This document shows positions 1 to 11,005 of a stretch of 64,000 nt of DNA, in pieces. Position numbers and translations under genes: made by a program. Positions within the stretch are counted from its first letter, which is position 1. Each line of letters starts with the position of its first letter. The notes below the pieces were generated by a model. The model was not told the origin of the DNA. It made no database searches and saw nothing but the letters and a program-made list of their open reading frames with translations. The DNA comes from Stemphylium vesicarium (taxonomy: Eukaryota; Ascomycota; Dothideomycetes; Pleosporales; Pleosporaceae). The stretch covers positions 1 to 64,000 of the forward strand of contig QXCR01000144.1 of NCBI GenBank assembly GCA_004380135.1. The letters run 5' to 3'.

Positions 1-3000
1 ATTTCGATCTAGCGGGCGCGATTGGACGATATTAATAAAGCGAGATGGGAAGATGTTGCTTCTTTAGGGGCCTTGCGGTGCCGGTCGGGAACTGGGCAAG
101 TGCATGTAACGTTGCTTTTGGGGGGTCGGCACCTGTGGAGTAGTGGTGCCGGGTGTTGGTGCTGCTTTCCCGTGGGTGGGGGCTGTGGTGTCTTTCTATG
201 ATACGTATACTAGGTGTACGATCGTATAACGCGGCTAACCTCTGTACGAGGCAGCAAGAGAGATACGAGCTCGAAAGAACATCAGGCTAGAATTCCCGCT
301 CTCACGCCCACCCATGCCCATCAGCGGCGGCAGATTCACCCACAAACTAAACCGCAGTCTTCCCATTTCACTCTCATTATTGCCTAGATGAGGAAAGAAG
401 CAGCGCTCTTTTCCCAGTCTCTTTCCTAACACTATCGCACCGACATTCGCCCGTCTGACGCTGACGACGCGCACCGTCCTCCTCCGGAGTCCGCCATCTC
501 ATCATCATCATCATCGTCACCAAGGGCCCCCGAACTCCGAAAGTGGGAGGATCCATCGGATGTTGATCCAGCTGTCGTTGGCCGATTGACGGAACGCAAC
601 CACCCGGGCACCCACCCGCCCCCCAACCAGCCATCACATGTCAGGTTTTGGTTTTCGGCGCAAATCTCTCTTGTCTAAGACATACTGCTTACTTTCCCTC
701 TCTATACCGACTCAGGAAGGGGAGGGGGTTGGCTCGGTCCTGTAGGACTGGAGCTCCTCTCCCACCACTCGCAACTCTTATTTGCGCGTGCGCCCGGAGC
801 GCCGATCAGGGTCGTTATTCGATGCTTGGCCCTGCAGGTAACCGCCATCAAGGGAGCCATGCTAAACTGCCTGGCTTGCTGTAACGCACTGGGCTTCGGG
901 CTCGCGCCGTAAGTAATCTTTGGGGATAGAAGGAGGAGGGCAAAAAAGGAACCGATGACCAGGGCTACCCCATGTTCGACCCTTTCTCCCGCACATGGAG
1001 ACCCAAAGAATCGTACGATTCTTGCGTCATTGACAGATCAGAGGGAGTTTTTTTGGTTTGTTTTCGGCATGCGAAGAACACATACACGCACATCCCCGCC
1101 TCTGCGTCCCGGGAATATGTGTGGTCGGCATGCCTTCCTGACAACCCTATCCTCGTTCACCTCGGCGAACTCAGGCCGTTTACATTGACGTTCTTTTTTG
1201 TCTTTGCCTACGTAGGTGTTGCATGTGGAAGAAAACGAACCGAGTTTTTTCTTTCTTCTTTTCTTTCTTCCACTTGCAATCTCTTCGTGTGGCGCAAAAC
1301 GGTCCGATGGTAGTATTCCGCAACAGCCGGGTCGCCTCCCATCAGCGTCTTACTGCTAACAGCTTCTGCATCGTTTCCAAGGCGCGAAGGCGCATGTCTG
1401 TGTCTTGCGTAGCGGGTCGATTTGCGGCGGCGCATGCCTCGTCACGGTGGATTGTGCGGCCGGAGTTATATCCGGGGGGATATGGACACAGCCCAATGCA
1501 CGCACACACCGCATCTTTCTTCCCTAGACAAAACAGCGGGCGGTGCGTGGCGCGGGCGCTCCAAGCGCCTGAGGAGGGTTTGGAGCGAACGAACGGCTTG
1601 CCGAAGAGGCAACGATAAAGAACGCTGTCACGCGGCGCCGGCGGCAATGGCTCGGAGTGTTTCTTATGATCGGCATGTCAGGCTCCCTTCAGCTGCTGCT
1701 ACTACTCCCATAGCCTCGTTTGTGTTCCGGTCGGCATATGTTGCAATCTGCGTAGTTTTCTTTTTTGGAGGGGTTTGTTCCTTTGTCCGTTTGTGGGGTG
1801 AGTTGAGTGAGAGAGGGGTCATGGTGATGTGAAGCGTGCGTTTAGGTTCGCGGTAGTTGGGAGCAATAGTCAATTTCTTTCTCTAGGGAAATTGAACTTG
1901 TTGCCGGCACTTTGGTCTTGCTTTAAGAACAGACCATCATGGAGAGTCGATAGCGCATGTGGATGCGTGTGGATGGGACAGCATGTGGAGCACTCTGTCT
2001 CTGTGGCTCTCGACTTCATTCGCGTGGATGTCTGCTCCCGAGCCTCTAGTGCTGATCTTTCTAGCGCGCCATGTGCGCTCCCGTTCACTTTTGTTTTGCA
2101 ATGCCTCCGTTGCGGCCATTCGATGACTTGTTTTGGAGCCTTGCTTTTTCTTGTGCTCACTAATGCTTAAGGCATCCTGGACAACGCTTCACTTCTGGTG
2201 TCCACGAATCGCAAGTTCTGCTTCTTACGGTGTAGTATAGCTTGGGAGGCAGAGATAAGGATCTATGCTACACGTGGCCGGACCGTGAGTTGATCAGCTT
2301 TGAGTTTCTGGCCGGCTCGGAGGGCACGCTGGATCTGAAGCCTGAAGGTGGGAGACGACGTGTGTGGGCAACGTAAACGTTGGCGCCGTTCGCTCGGAGC
2401 ATTCGGCCGAAAAAGAAGCAAGAAAACGTAGCTGGGCAAGCAGAGTAGCGGGCGCTGTAATTAATTCGAGTCTGCCCGATTAGGTAAACGTGAAGGCATT
2501 CCGATTGGATTTCCAAGGTTCCTGGGTAGGAACGTGCCGCGGCGGCGAAAACGCCTCCGTAAACAACTCGGCACTCATGACACGATGCCGATATCTGGCG
2601 AGGTGGGGGTTGCATCCAAACGTCGTCCACATGTCATGGCAAACGCAACAGTGGATATTCCGTTAAACGTTCTTTTGCGCGACTCGCGCGTCTGCTTGCG
2701 GTGACAGTAGAAGGACTCTAGAAAGTCTGGAACAAACAAGATGATACCCATCAACGGGGTTAGCGTAGCCGACACAGACGAAACGACTCCCGAGCCACTT
2801 TTTTTTTGTTCTATCGTTTCCAGAAACGCACCAGGAAGGCCGCTACGGCAATACTCTGTTTGATCGAAGCTCATGGTGCAGGCCCCGTCAGCCGCTCGAC
2901 ATGCCCTCCCCGGAGCGTTCCCGAACCATGGTCCCATAGTTTCATCTCTCTTACACCGGTACAAGGACAAGGATGGCTGCAGCCGCAAACCACTAGTAAG

Positions 3001-3535
3001 TCTAGTATAATCGCGTCTAATGAATCCCTGCGGGCATCGATGATCCGCAAGTCAATGGTAGACGGGCTAGGGGTATTTGGAAGTACATGTTTGGGCGCAT
3101 GGACATCTTGCTGGTAGGGTTCCTAAGGGTTCCCAGCGAAGGGGTTCCTGGCTATATGGTTCCTAGAATGCTAGGTGGAGCGAGTCAAGTGTTACAAACT
3201 GGATGGGCTTGGGAAAGAATGACGATGCGGACTGGGTCACTTGATGGCGCGGATCGTGAGGAGGGAAGATGATAAGTACCAGGGGTGCGCGCGCTGTTGT
3301 GGTTTTTGCTTGTTGTTGTATGTGCCTATATTATTTTGACTTTTTGTTGTGACAAGACTTCAAGGCTGGGCTTCTTCGTGTGAAGGATTTGTAACCCTCA
3401 TTTCACGATACGACTTATCCGTCCACATCCTGTCAGCAAAAAAAAGATAACAACAAGCAATAATTTATCTATTGTTACCTTATTTTTCGAAGGCAGGCCT
3501 TCAATCTCGAACAACTCGACGAGAACAACTTCATC
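1..3535. other. Long gene-free stretch
   Basis: Only short, overlapping six-frame ORFs occur here, none with a recognisable domain, a plausible spliced structure or fungal-like codon choice. The stretch holds small TCA/CAT simple repeats near 495-520 and pyrimidine runs near 1240-1270. The last part, just before the gene at 3536, is AT-rich with A-runs, as expected of a promoter. I see no tRNA or transposon signature. It may hold untranslated leader, regulatory DNA or a non-coding transcript. Confidence 0.5.
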
Positions 3536-4462
3536 ATGGCGGGCTCTACTACCCCCACTACCACCACTAAGCGCTCTCCATTTCTCGACGTTTTGCCACC
3601 AGAACTCCGTCTACACATCTACTCGCACCTGCTCGTCGCCTCGACCCCTCTGAAAGGCCAACTCGCGCGCCAAGACAAAGAATACGACCTCCACACAGCC
3701 ATCCTACGAACCAACAAGCAAGTCCACCACGAAGCGCGCTCAATTTTCTTCGGCCGAAACACCTTCTACATAACCTCGATCCCACCGACGCGCCCCACAA
3801 ACCATGACCCCCTCTCAGACGATGACGAAGAAGAAGGCTCGGGCGCCTTTGAACCGCCCCTCCAACTCCGCGATCTGCCACTAGTCCGCCACGTAGAAAT
3901 CGACCTGCTCTACTACCCCAAATCCATGCAAACGATTCGCGATCGGAGGACGGGCGTCTGGAAACCCGTCTGCGTGGGCGCCCAGCGCTACAGCACAAGC
4001 CTGTCCTATCTGCTCTCAGCTGTCGAAACTAGCCTCTTGAGCTTGAAACTTTGCGCCGATACGCGCCGCTATGTGGATGAGTCGAAACTCTGCAATACCA
4101 GCAGCAGTACGGCCACCAGCAATGGCTTTGGTAGCCCTAATAAAGAAAAAGGCGATAGACTCGAGCTGCAGAGAATGTTAACCGGCTTCTACATGGCCGA
4201 CGCTAACCCGTTATTCCGGAAAGCGCTAGCGCGCCTTGATGTAACGAACATTGCGCTGCATTTCGACTTTCCGGAGAGCTACTTTGATTTTGTTGTCGCG
4301 AAGAAGGTGCTTTGCTCGCAGAGCTTGGTCGAGTTGGCGGGCCAGGTGCTCGGTGTGCGGAGCAATATTCGGCTGGAGGCTGCCAAGCAGGATTCTGGTG
4401 AGGGGAATGAGATTGCGAGGGAGGGGCCTGTTACTTTGATACCCGGTGTTACTTCTATTTGA
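3536..4462 (+). CDS. 2EXR/F-box-like domain protein of unknown function
   Basis: Single-exon gene of 308 aa with its ATG at 3536. Residues about 15-80 read FLDVLPPELRLHIYSHLL, then a short loop and an ILRTNKQVHHEARSIFFG segment. This pairing is the hallmark of the fungal 2EXR / DUF7730 family, a lineage-expanded F-box-related fold. An acidic linker (DDDEEE) sits near residue 98, and the C-terminal half has alternating hydrophobic segments without known motifs. Family members are usually uncharacterised; some may act as substrate adaptors in ubiquitin ligation, but nothing here proves that. There is no signal peptide or membrane segment, and the coding composition is convincing. Confidence 0.8.
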   Translation: MAGSTTPTTTTKRSPFLDVLPPELRLHIYSHLLVASTPLKGQLARQDKEYDLHTAILRTNKQVHHEARSIFFGRNTFYITSIPPTRPTNHDPLSDDDEEEGSGAFEPPLQLRDLPLVRHVEIDLLYYPKSMQTIRDRRTGVWKPVCVGAQRYSTSLSYLLSAVETSLLSLKLCADTRRYVDESKLCNTSSSTATSNGFGSPNKEKGDRLELQRMLTGFYMADANPLFRKALARLDVTNIALHFDFPESYFDFVVAKKVLCSQSLVELAGQVLGVRSNIRLEAAKQDSGEGNEIAREGPVTLIPGVTSI

Positions 4463-5089
4463 GTGTTGGCTTTCTTGTTTGATACCATGATTGCGGTTGC
4501 GGGTTTGCATCGGAAGGAAAAAATGTGGTGTAGGCATGGGAATGGCGCTGGAGCGTTGGTTCTTCTTCTTCTTTTTTTCTCTTGGTGCCTGGGGCTGGAG
4601 GTTAGATTATTGGAAAGCGATTTCAACAACAGGAATATAGCGTTCAACGCTCATTTACACTCTCACACATGCGAAGAGATGCTGAAGTGATTGGTCTGTT
4701 CTATTGAGGGTGGTGTATTATCAGTCGACTGGCTGGTATGTAGACCGCTCTCCTCCCTCGGTATATGGCCCTCAACTGGCTACCCTCGCGGTTCAAGTAA
4801 AAAATACACTCATCCGCGCCCTTGAAACTGATCTTATCTTAGGTGAGTTGTCTTAATGCAGGCGCGAGATGACAGCGTAGTGTGTGAATCGTTTCTCGAG
4901 TATGAGGTAGACTTCGGACCGTATCCGCCCGAGGACAAGAGGAAGGGGAATGAAAAAAGTCTGCGAAGTAGCATAAGCGTTGAGCAGTTTGCCGATTGGT
5001 GTTGTGACTTACCTTTACAGTTCCTTCCTGTGGACACGCTGTGTTTCTCATGTCATAGCAGCACACGGTCAGAATGATTCCATTACGCT
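4463..5089. other. Convergent intergenic region
   Basis: Spacer between two genes that end toward each other. It contains T-rich tracts around 4560-4580 fitting a 3' UTR of the upstream gene. No coding feature is supported. Confidence 0.5.
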
Positions 5090-7582
5090 TTAGTCATCGT
5101 CGCTAAGCAAGTCAATGATTTCCTCATCGCGTTCCGGGACCTGGTATCCTCGCCGTCCGCCTTCCCTTCTACCCGGTGACGCGGTCGAATTCGCGAAACC
5201 TTGGATGCCGGCCAAAACACCATCGAACAAGTTCATGGATGAGAACCTATCCTGGTCGCCGGCGCGTGATAGTACAGACCTTGCTTCCTGGCCACGTACG
5301 AAAGGTGATGCAGCTGTCGAGCTGGTCTGATTGTTTGAACGTGCGCTACGGTGCGGAAGATTCGTAGGCTGAGATCTGCTGAGGCCGAGGCCGAAGCCGA
5401 AGCCGGGCTCGCGCCGCTGCGGAAGGCGCCTTTCTCTCTCTTGCAGAATCTCATCAAGATCGGTCAAGTCGTCTTCTGCTCCAATGACTCCTTCATCGAA
5501 TGCTTTCAGGGTCTTCGCGATATTGCGGTACAAGGCTTCTGCCATAATCGGCGGGAAAGCATTTCCAATCTGTTTCTTCGCCTCACCTTGCGGCCCGACG
5601 AACTCGTACGTGTACGGAAAACTCTGCAGCAAGCACAGCTCTCTCGCCGTGAAGTTTCTAGTACCAGACGGATGATATGCAGTTGTGCCTCCCGTCGTAA
5701 TGCAGCCCTTGAGGAATGTGTTGGCGTTGTAGGCCGGCTTCGGGAAAGGAAACAACCTGGGCACGTGATATGGGTCGGTGGTGGCGCGCGTTCCGAGTCG
5801 CGACACTGGGAGGAGCGCTTGGGATATGTAGACGGGTGGCTTTAGGCCGCTACCAGAGGGACCATGGGTTGCTTTGGGGAAAAGTGGTAACGGGGTGCCA
5901 CGTCTGTAGTATGTTAGCACGCACCTGATTGTGTCTGAGAGTATGAAATACCGAGCAGCGATGATCAGCAGCCGCTTACGTCTTTGTACGAGTCCAAACT
6001 CTGACAAGTCCTGGATCTTATATCTTACGTCGTATCCAGCATCGCGAATGTCGCGAAGCAGCAATAAGAAGTTGCGATTGTGTTCGCGATGCGTAGCGAG
6101 ACCGAAGGTCTGTTCAAGTGTTGAAACACGAGGTTTCACCTCTTTCAATATAGGACCAACGGTGTAAATTGCTTCATAGTTGGCTTGATCGTTCGGGCCA
6201 TCGCAAGTACTATGGCACGTTAGTATGTATTTTAAAGGTAGAGCAAGACATTGTGTGAAGAGCTTACTGAGCTGGACTCCAGAAACAACATGGAGGAGAC
6301 AGATGTAAAACATCGACCCTCCACGCTTCCTTACTTATTCCTTCCGGCGGAAAGTCATGTGCACTCATTTTCAATGCATATGCGCTGGGGTGGTTCAGGT
6401 GGAAGGCTTTGATAGCGCGTTCATTGTTGTCTAGGCCCCACCGTACATGGAAGCCCGCTTGTGAGGCACCTTGTGAAGCGCCCCCGGCTCCGCAAAATGC
6501 ATCGGCGAATGTGAGACGGTCGTCCTTCACAGGATGCTGAGCCTTTCGTTTAGGTGGTTGGCGCTCAAGGCTCTCGAGGGAGGCTGAGCGCTCGCGACGC
6601 TTCCTCGTTGGGGAATCCTTGGTGACTATTGTACAACCGTCCTCTTCGTCGGATTTAATAAGAACAGGTAATTGCCGGGATATGCCGGGTTGGAGGGGAT
6701 TGCGATGGTTCTCGAGCATGTCGGCCTCATGAGCGTATAAATGTCGTACAACGCCACTGTATGATTTTGCTTTGCGGCTGAAGTACTGGATGTGAATGGC
6801 TCGACAAGTCAACCTGCCACCCTGGAACATTTGTCTTCTGATCTCTCCATTGCTCATGTTGACTGGGTATGTCGAATTGCCCTCAGTTCGGAAGCTAAGT
6901 AGATCGTATGGTTTGTTCGTGAGTGTGCATTCGCGCTTGCACACCACCTCATCCACGTCGACGTCTTCTAAACCGGCAATAATAATCGAACGGTCGTCAT
7001 CCTCGCTGATGCACAGCACCATTGCCAGTTCATTCAATTTCCCTTGAGCAGTATCAGTACAAGTCCTTACTCCAGGTCTCTCACACTCACAATCAAATAT
7101 CTGTCCAAGGTACTTGGTTCGTCGCATTCGATGACCTCGCAGCCTTACCTCATCCGTCTCCAAGTTCATGATGATGTGTTTGACACGTAGATAGTCTCCG
7201 CTGTGTAGGGCATGCGATTGTTGTTCTGAGTGATTCTCAAGCTCGACCGTATCCCCTGGTTTAAGCACATTGCCTTTATTCAGCCTGTAGCTGTTGATCT
7301 CAACATCTGGTGCACTAATCAATGAATTTTTGGCCGGTTTGCGTGTGGGCGTGGCGCTGAAGCCAGTCCGGGTGCTTGGTCGTGGTGGTAGAGAAGTGCA
7401 ATCATTTACTCCAACAATCTCGGCGTCAGAGTCTTCGGGGCCTGAAATTTAAGATATCAGTGAAGGAGGCCAGAATGTACTGGAAATGTCAACTTACTGT
7501 AGCCGATCAAATCGTAGTCGCTCTGACTGTCACGTTGCTCATCATCGTCATCAGAAATCCAATATGGGCCGGTGGCCGACAT
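5090..7582 (-). CDS. rid: RID-type DNA (cytosine-5) methyltransferase homologue (RIP pathway)
   Basis: Start codon at 7582; introns 7442-7497, 6210-6267 and 5904-5951 give 776 aa in one frame. The N-terminal third has a BAH-like segment (GDTVELENH... GDYLRVKHI...). Methyltransferase motifs follow in order: motif I FCGAGG (about residue 344), motif IV SPPCC with the catalytic Cys (about 413), motif VI as EQT (about 452) instead of the usual ENV, motif VIII QRRKR (about 495) and motif X GNAFPP near residue 620. The EQT triplet is, as I recall, characteristic of Neurospora RID and Ascobolus Masc1, needed for repeat-induced point mutation and premeiotic methylation. The tail is acidic (LLSDDD). 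The organism therefore probably has, or had, RIP. The last intron is 48 bp with no in-frame stop, so its retention would add 16 residues just after motif VIII. Confidence 0.92.
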
Positions 7583-8098
7583 GCTGCTACTGCTGGAACG
7601 TTGGTGATGGGGCTACGACGTTCCCGAGATTGATACTTGTAGGCGGAATTGCCTGTTGGAGAGTAGTAGAAGAGTGAGCGAGTAAAGGTTGAGAGGAGTG
7701 CAACCGTTGACAGCTGTGTTTATAGAGGGGAGGAGACTAGGCGCCAAGCAAATTGACGGTGAAGATGAGTTTGCCGCTGCAGCATGTCTTGCCAAATGAC
7801 TGGGCGATAGTAGGCGAATATAGAGACCTATACTAATGTGTTAGAAGGTGAAGGTGAAGACGACAGAATATTGCAGTCAGTACGGCAAACGCCGCTTTGT
7901 GATGAGCTGTTAGCGAGGTAACAGAAGTGATGTTTTAGACGGCTATGCGTGCAAAGGGAAAGACAAGTGAGAAGATGTGGAATAAGACAGTGTAAAGAGG
8001 TTGAGAATGAAGAACACGTCCAGGGTACTACACCACGCCTGACCTATCTATACAGAGATTCTAACCCCGAGGTTCGTGCGATCCACATCTAATGCCAC
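7583..8098. other. Upstream region of the methyltransferase gene
   Basis: About 515 bp between the start of the RID-like gene and the stop of MIC19, both on the minus strand. It must contain the RID-like promoter and the MIC19 3' UTR. I see no further gene. Confidence 0.45.
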
Positions 8099-8800
8099 TT
8101 ATCGGATGGTCTTCTGCACAAACTCCTTCTCTAGCCGTCCAACCTCGTGCTTGAAGGTCTCGACCTCTTTCCAGCAATCCAGCGGTCGGCGGTCGTGAGT
8201 TCGCAGGCACGAGACAACGGCCTCCTTCGCCCTGGTCACATCGGCATCGGCCTGCTCCAACTTCTTCCTCTGGTCTAGCTTTGCCTTGAGGTTTTCAATC
8301 TCTTTGGTGACGCTGTCCCTGCTCATCTCCTTTTGTCTTTGCTTCTCGGCAAGGGTTGAGCTGCTGGATGTAGCATCTTGGATCTTCTCCACGAACGAGG
8401 GCTCGCTGGACTGTGGGGTCTCGTCGGACAGGGTCTCGCTGTACTTGGCGAAGTTTTGGATTTCTTGCTCGCGCAGTTTCTCAAGCTCGGCGGTTAGGCG
8501 TTCTTGGTATTGGAGTTCTAGCTGTCTTGACCGTGCCGAGTCTGTCTATCTGGAGTCAGCCCCAATTCCGCCCAATTCATCTCCAGAAAACGTACGAAAG
8601 TGTTCTTCTGCAGCGAGCCTACCAACTCATTGGAGAAGCTGACTGGGTGATCTCTGCGCGCAAACTTGTCAGCACTCGACGTTACTTTCTCGCTGCGCTT
8701 CTGCGGCGAGGCGGGAGCCATTGATCGGGCGGATATTTACATACGAGGAGAAGACATGCTGCTTAACCTCTGACGAGGGTTTCGAGTTCTCGGCGCCCAT
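8099..8800 (-). CDS. MIC19: MICOS complex subunit Mic19
   Basis: Start at 8800 (MGAENSKPSSEVKQHVFSS); introns 8654-8744 and 8546-8595 give 186 aa. The N-terminus carries the MG.ENSKP myristoylation-like start usual for Mic19/Aim13. A long charged coiled coil fills residues about 50-150, and a CHCH-like C-terminus has paired cysteines C-x10-C (VSCLRTH..PLDCWKEV) before the final helix. Mic19 is an intermembrane-space peripheral subunit of MICOS that helps hold cristae junctions, partnering Mic60. The second acceptor (gatag, 8547-8546) was chosen because it is the one that restores the TDSARSRQLELQYQERL frame of the family. The gene is divergent to the acetyltransferase gene starting at 9124. 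Confidence 0.88.
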
Positions 8801-9123
8801 GGTTGCGTTGGTGGCACTACCTCTTTCTTGCAGCGATGATGCGGTTCCTGGAAGAAGTCGGACCTCAGGCTTGGCCGACGAAACCGCGCTAGGACCCAGC
8901 CATCCCTGTAATCGATCGTCAGGCGCGTTGGGACTCCAGAAAGTTATTGTAACATTGTTGGTCGCTACAACATTCTCTTTGCTTGCTGAAACTTGGATTC
9001 CATACTGAGTTCATCACGCGACTGTCTTTCCATAGCATTCACCACGTCATTCGGCTATTCTTTTTCAATTCTTCCACTCACGACCATACCCCAACCATCA
9101 TTTCCGCCCCCTCTACCCCCGCA
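8801..9123. promoter_or_regulatory. Shared divergent promoter region
   Basis: 323 bp separate the start codons of MIC19 (minus) and the acetyltransferase gene (plus), so both promoters must lie here. A pyrimidine-rich tract directly precedes the ATG at 9124. I could not identify a specific factor site. Confidence 0.45.
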
Positions 9124-10038
9124 ATGCAGTCCTCTCTAAACAGCTGGTTGAAGAAACCAAGCCTCGATAAACAGCCTCAGCAGTCGCATAATACCCCAAC
9201 TGCGCCTCCAACTGCACCACCAAAGACGAATCGACCGCCCCCTCCCCCAAAGTCCGCCTCTGCCCCAACGCGCGTCCCCCCTAATACCACACCTGCGGTC
9301 TCTACCATGGAAAACTGGAACGACATTCCTGACGACTTCTTGCAAGCACCGTCGCGGCCGAAAGCGAAAAGAAGCCCTCGTTCATCCCGAGCTGTGACGC
9401 CTACAACCCCGAGAATGCCCACACCCAACAACTTTACAGCCGAAGAGTCCGCCAGACCGCAGTTGTTCGCCCTGCGCCCTCTACCACCAAACGTCGAACT
9501 CGTACCGCTGACCGAAGACCTCCTACCTGCATTCAAGCGTCTCAATACCCTGACGCTACCTATATCATACCCAGAGACGTTCTACAAGGAGACTATGACG
9601 GAACCACACCATAGCATTACGCTAGTAGCCGTATGGCGTTCGTCTCCTACGAATGATGTGTCTGCGTCATCCATGGAGAAACCAAATCTTGTCGGTGCCG
9701 TGCGATGTCGGCTTCTTCCCTCCTCGCAACTGTACATCTCTACTATAGGTGTCCTCGCTCCCTACCGCTCCCACGGCATCGCCATGCACCTCCTACAGGC
9801 TATTGTGAAGAAGGCTGTCGAGCTCCATAGCGTACGGTCCGTAACAGCACATGTATGGGAGGCAAACGAAGAAGGAATGGAATGGTACAAGAAGCGGAAC
9901 TTTGACATACTGGGCAAAGAGGAGGATTACTACAGGAAGCTTAGACCGCAAGGCGCATTCCTCGTCCGGAAATGGATTGGTGTAGGAGACCTGCTGGGTA
10001 ACGGCACCATGCAAGAGAATGGACAACACGGCGAGTGA
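9124..10038 (+). CDS. GNAT N-acetyltransferase, Naa50/San-like, with PIP-box-like N-terminus
   Basis: Single exon, 304 aa from the ATG at 9124; an in-frame upstream start at 8983 would only add promoter-like sequence. Residues 1-130 are Pro/Ser/Thr-rich and disordered. Residues about 140-290 form a GNAT fold: a substrate loop with LPISYPETFYKE, as in Naa50; the beta4 strand LYISTIGVLAPYR; and the acetyl-CoA signature RSHGIA (R/Q-x-x-G-x-A), followed by EANEEGMEWYKKRNF. Naa50-type enzymes acetylate N-termini or lysines and support sister-chromatid cohesion. The extreme N-terminus MQSSLNSWLKKP resembles a PCNA-interacting box (Q-x-x-L-x-x-aromatic), which would link it to replication, although WL replaces the usual FF/YF pair. 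Substrate is unknown. Confidence 0.8.
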   Translation: MQSSLNSWLKKPSLDKQPQQSHNTPTAPPTAPPKTNRPPPPPKSASAPTRVPPNTTPAVSTMENWNDIPDDFLQAPSRPKAKRSPRSSRAVTPTTPRMPTPNNFTAEESARPQLFALRPLPPNVELVPLTEDLLPAFKRLNTLTLPISYPETFYKETMTEPHHSITLVAVWRSSPTNDVSASSMEKPNLVGAVRCRLLPSSQLYISTIGVLAPYRSHGIAMHLLQAIVKKAVELHSVRSVTAHVWEANEEGMEWYKKRNFDILGKEEDYYRKLRPQGAFLVRKWIGVGDLLGNGTMQENGQHGE

Positions 10039-11005
10039 GCTCAGTTTTCGGGTGCCATTCAAGACAACCATTCCCGTTCGTGGTTACCGACGTGCTTGTT
10101 CACAGCCTAGACTTGACCTGGTCACCTGCATCCAGTATTCTGGGCCTTTCCACGATGCATCATCTTTCCCGCATCTCCATTCAGCCGGGTCCGGATCACG
10201 GTACGCCGATATGGGCTCTTCCCCACCTCTACACAGGTTACTCGCGTCGCGTTCCGATTACCAGTCTCATTGCCTATATCGATCAATATATTTGCCCGCC
10301 TCGTGGCGAGTAATAGTCTTGCTACAGTCGTAGATGGTATGTGAGTCTAACGGAGGGACAAGGATGAACTGAACGTCAATTTGCGGCTAAAACACCCCCG
10401 TCGCAATTCCTTGAGAAGCGATAAGAATAGAAGCAGGATCCACCATAAGCCATCTCGGGATGTAGCCGGGCCTCGAAGCTGCAGCTCAAGCAGGGCGTAG
10501 TAGTGACGAGAGGAACAATTTACAAGGTGGTCGCTACGTTCAACCCGGGTTGCGGTAAACATTACCACGACTACGGTAGGATTACTAGATGCGATGATGA
10601 TGATCATCATCATCATCGCTCGTACTGCGTCTCCAAGTCATACTACTCATAGAGTGCCACCTCCGAACGTACAATATCTTCCAATGCACGTTGAATACTT
10701 GATGCACTCTGTACCATGATTAATGCACACCTGCGCGTAGCCATAATATCGACTACCAAGGTGCATATTGAATCGATCTCGTATCAAGCCTTGGCCTGGC
10801 TAGACTCCAGTTTACAACGGGCCCGCGGAAATCCAGAGCTTCCAGTAAAGACGTACGGCTGAATCTTGTAATCGAAGTTTCATACCTATACGGACTAGCA
10901 GTGTGAACCAACGGGTATAAGAAGCTGCGATCACTCCATCAACATGCGTCTCGTTCAACCAAGTATTCCTATCACCAGAAAAAGCGTTCGAATCGTCAAG
11001 CCATC
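10039..11005. other. Intergenic region
   Basis: About 970 bp with no supported gene. A short GAT/ATC array lies near 10590-10617 (gatgatgatgatcatcatcatcatcg), forming a small inverted repeat that could mark the end of the upstream transcript. The last 150 bp are the promoter of the CBM1 gene. Confidence 0.45.

Noticed and set aside
8983..9123. Upstream N-terminal extension of the acetyltransferase
   Set aside because: Starts in the divergent promoter, and the family-like N-terminus begins at 9124.
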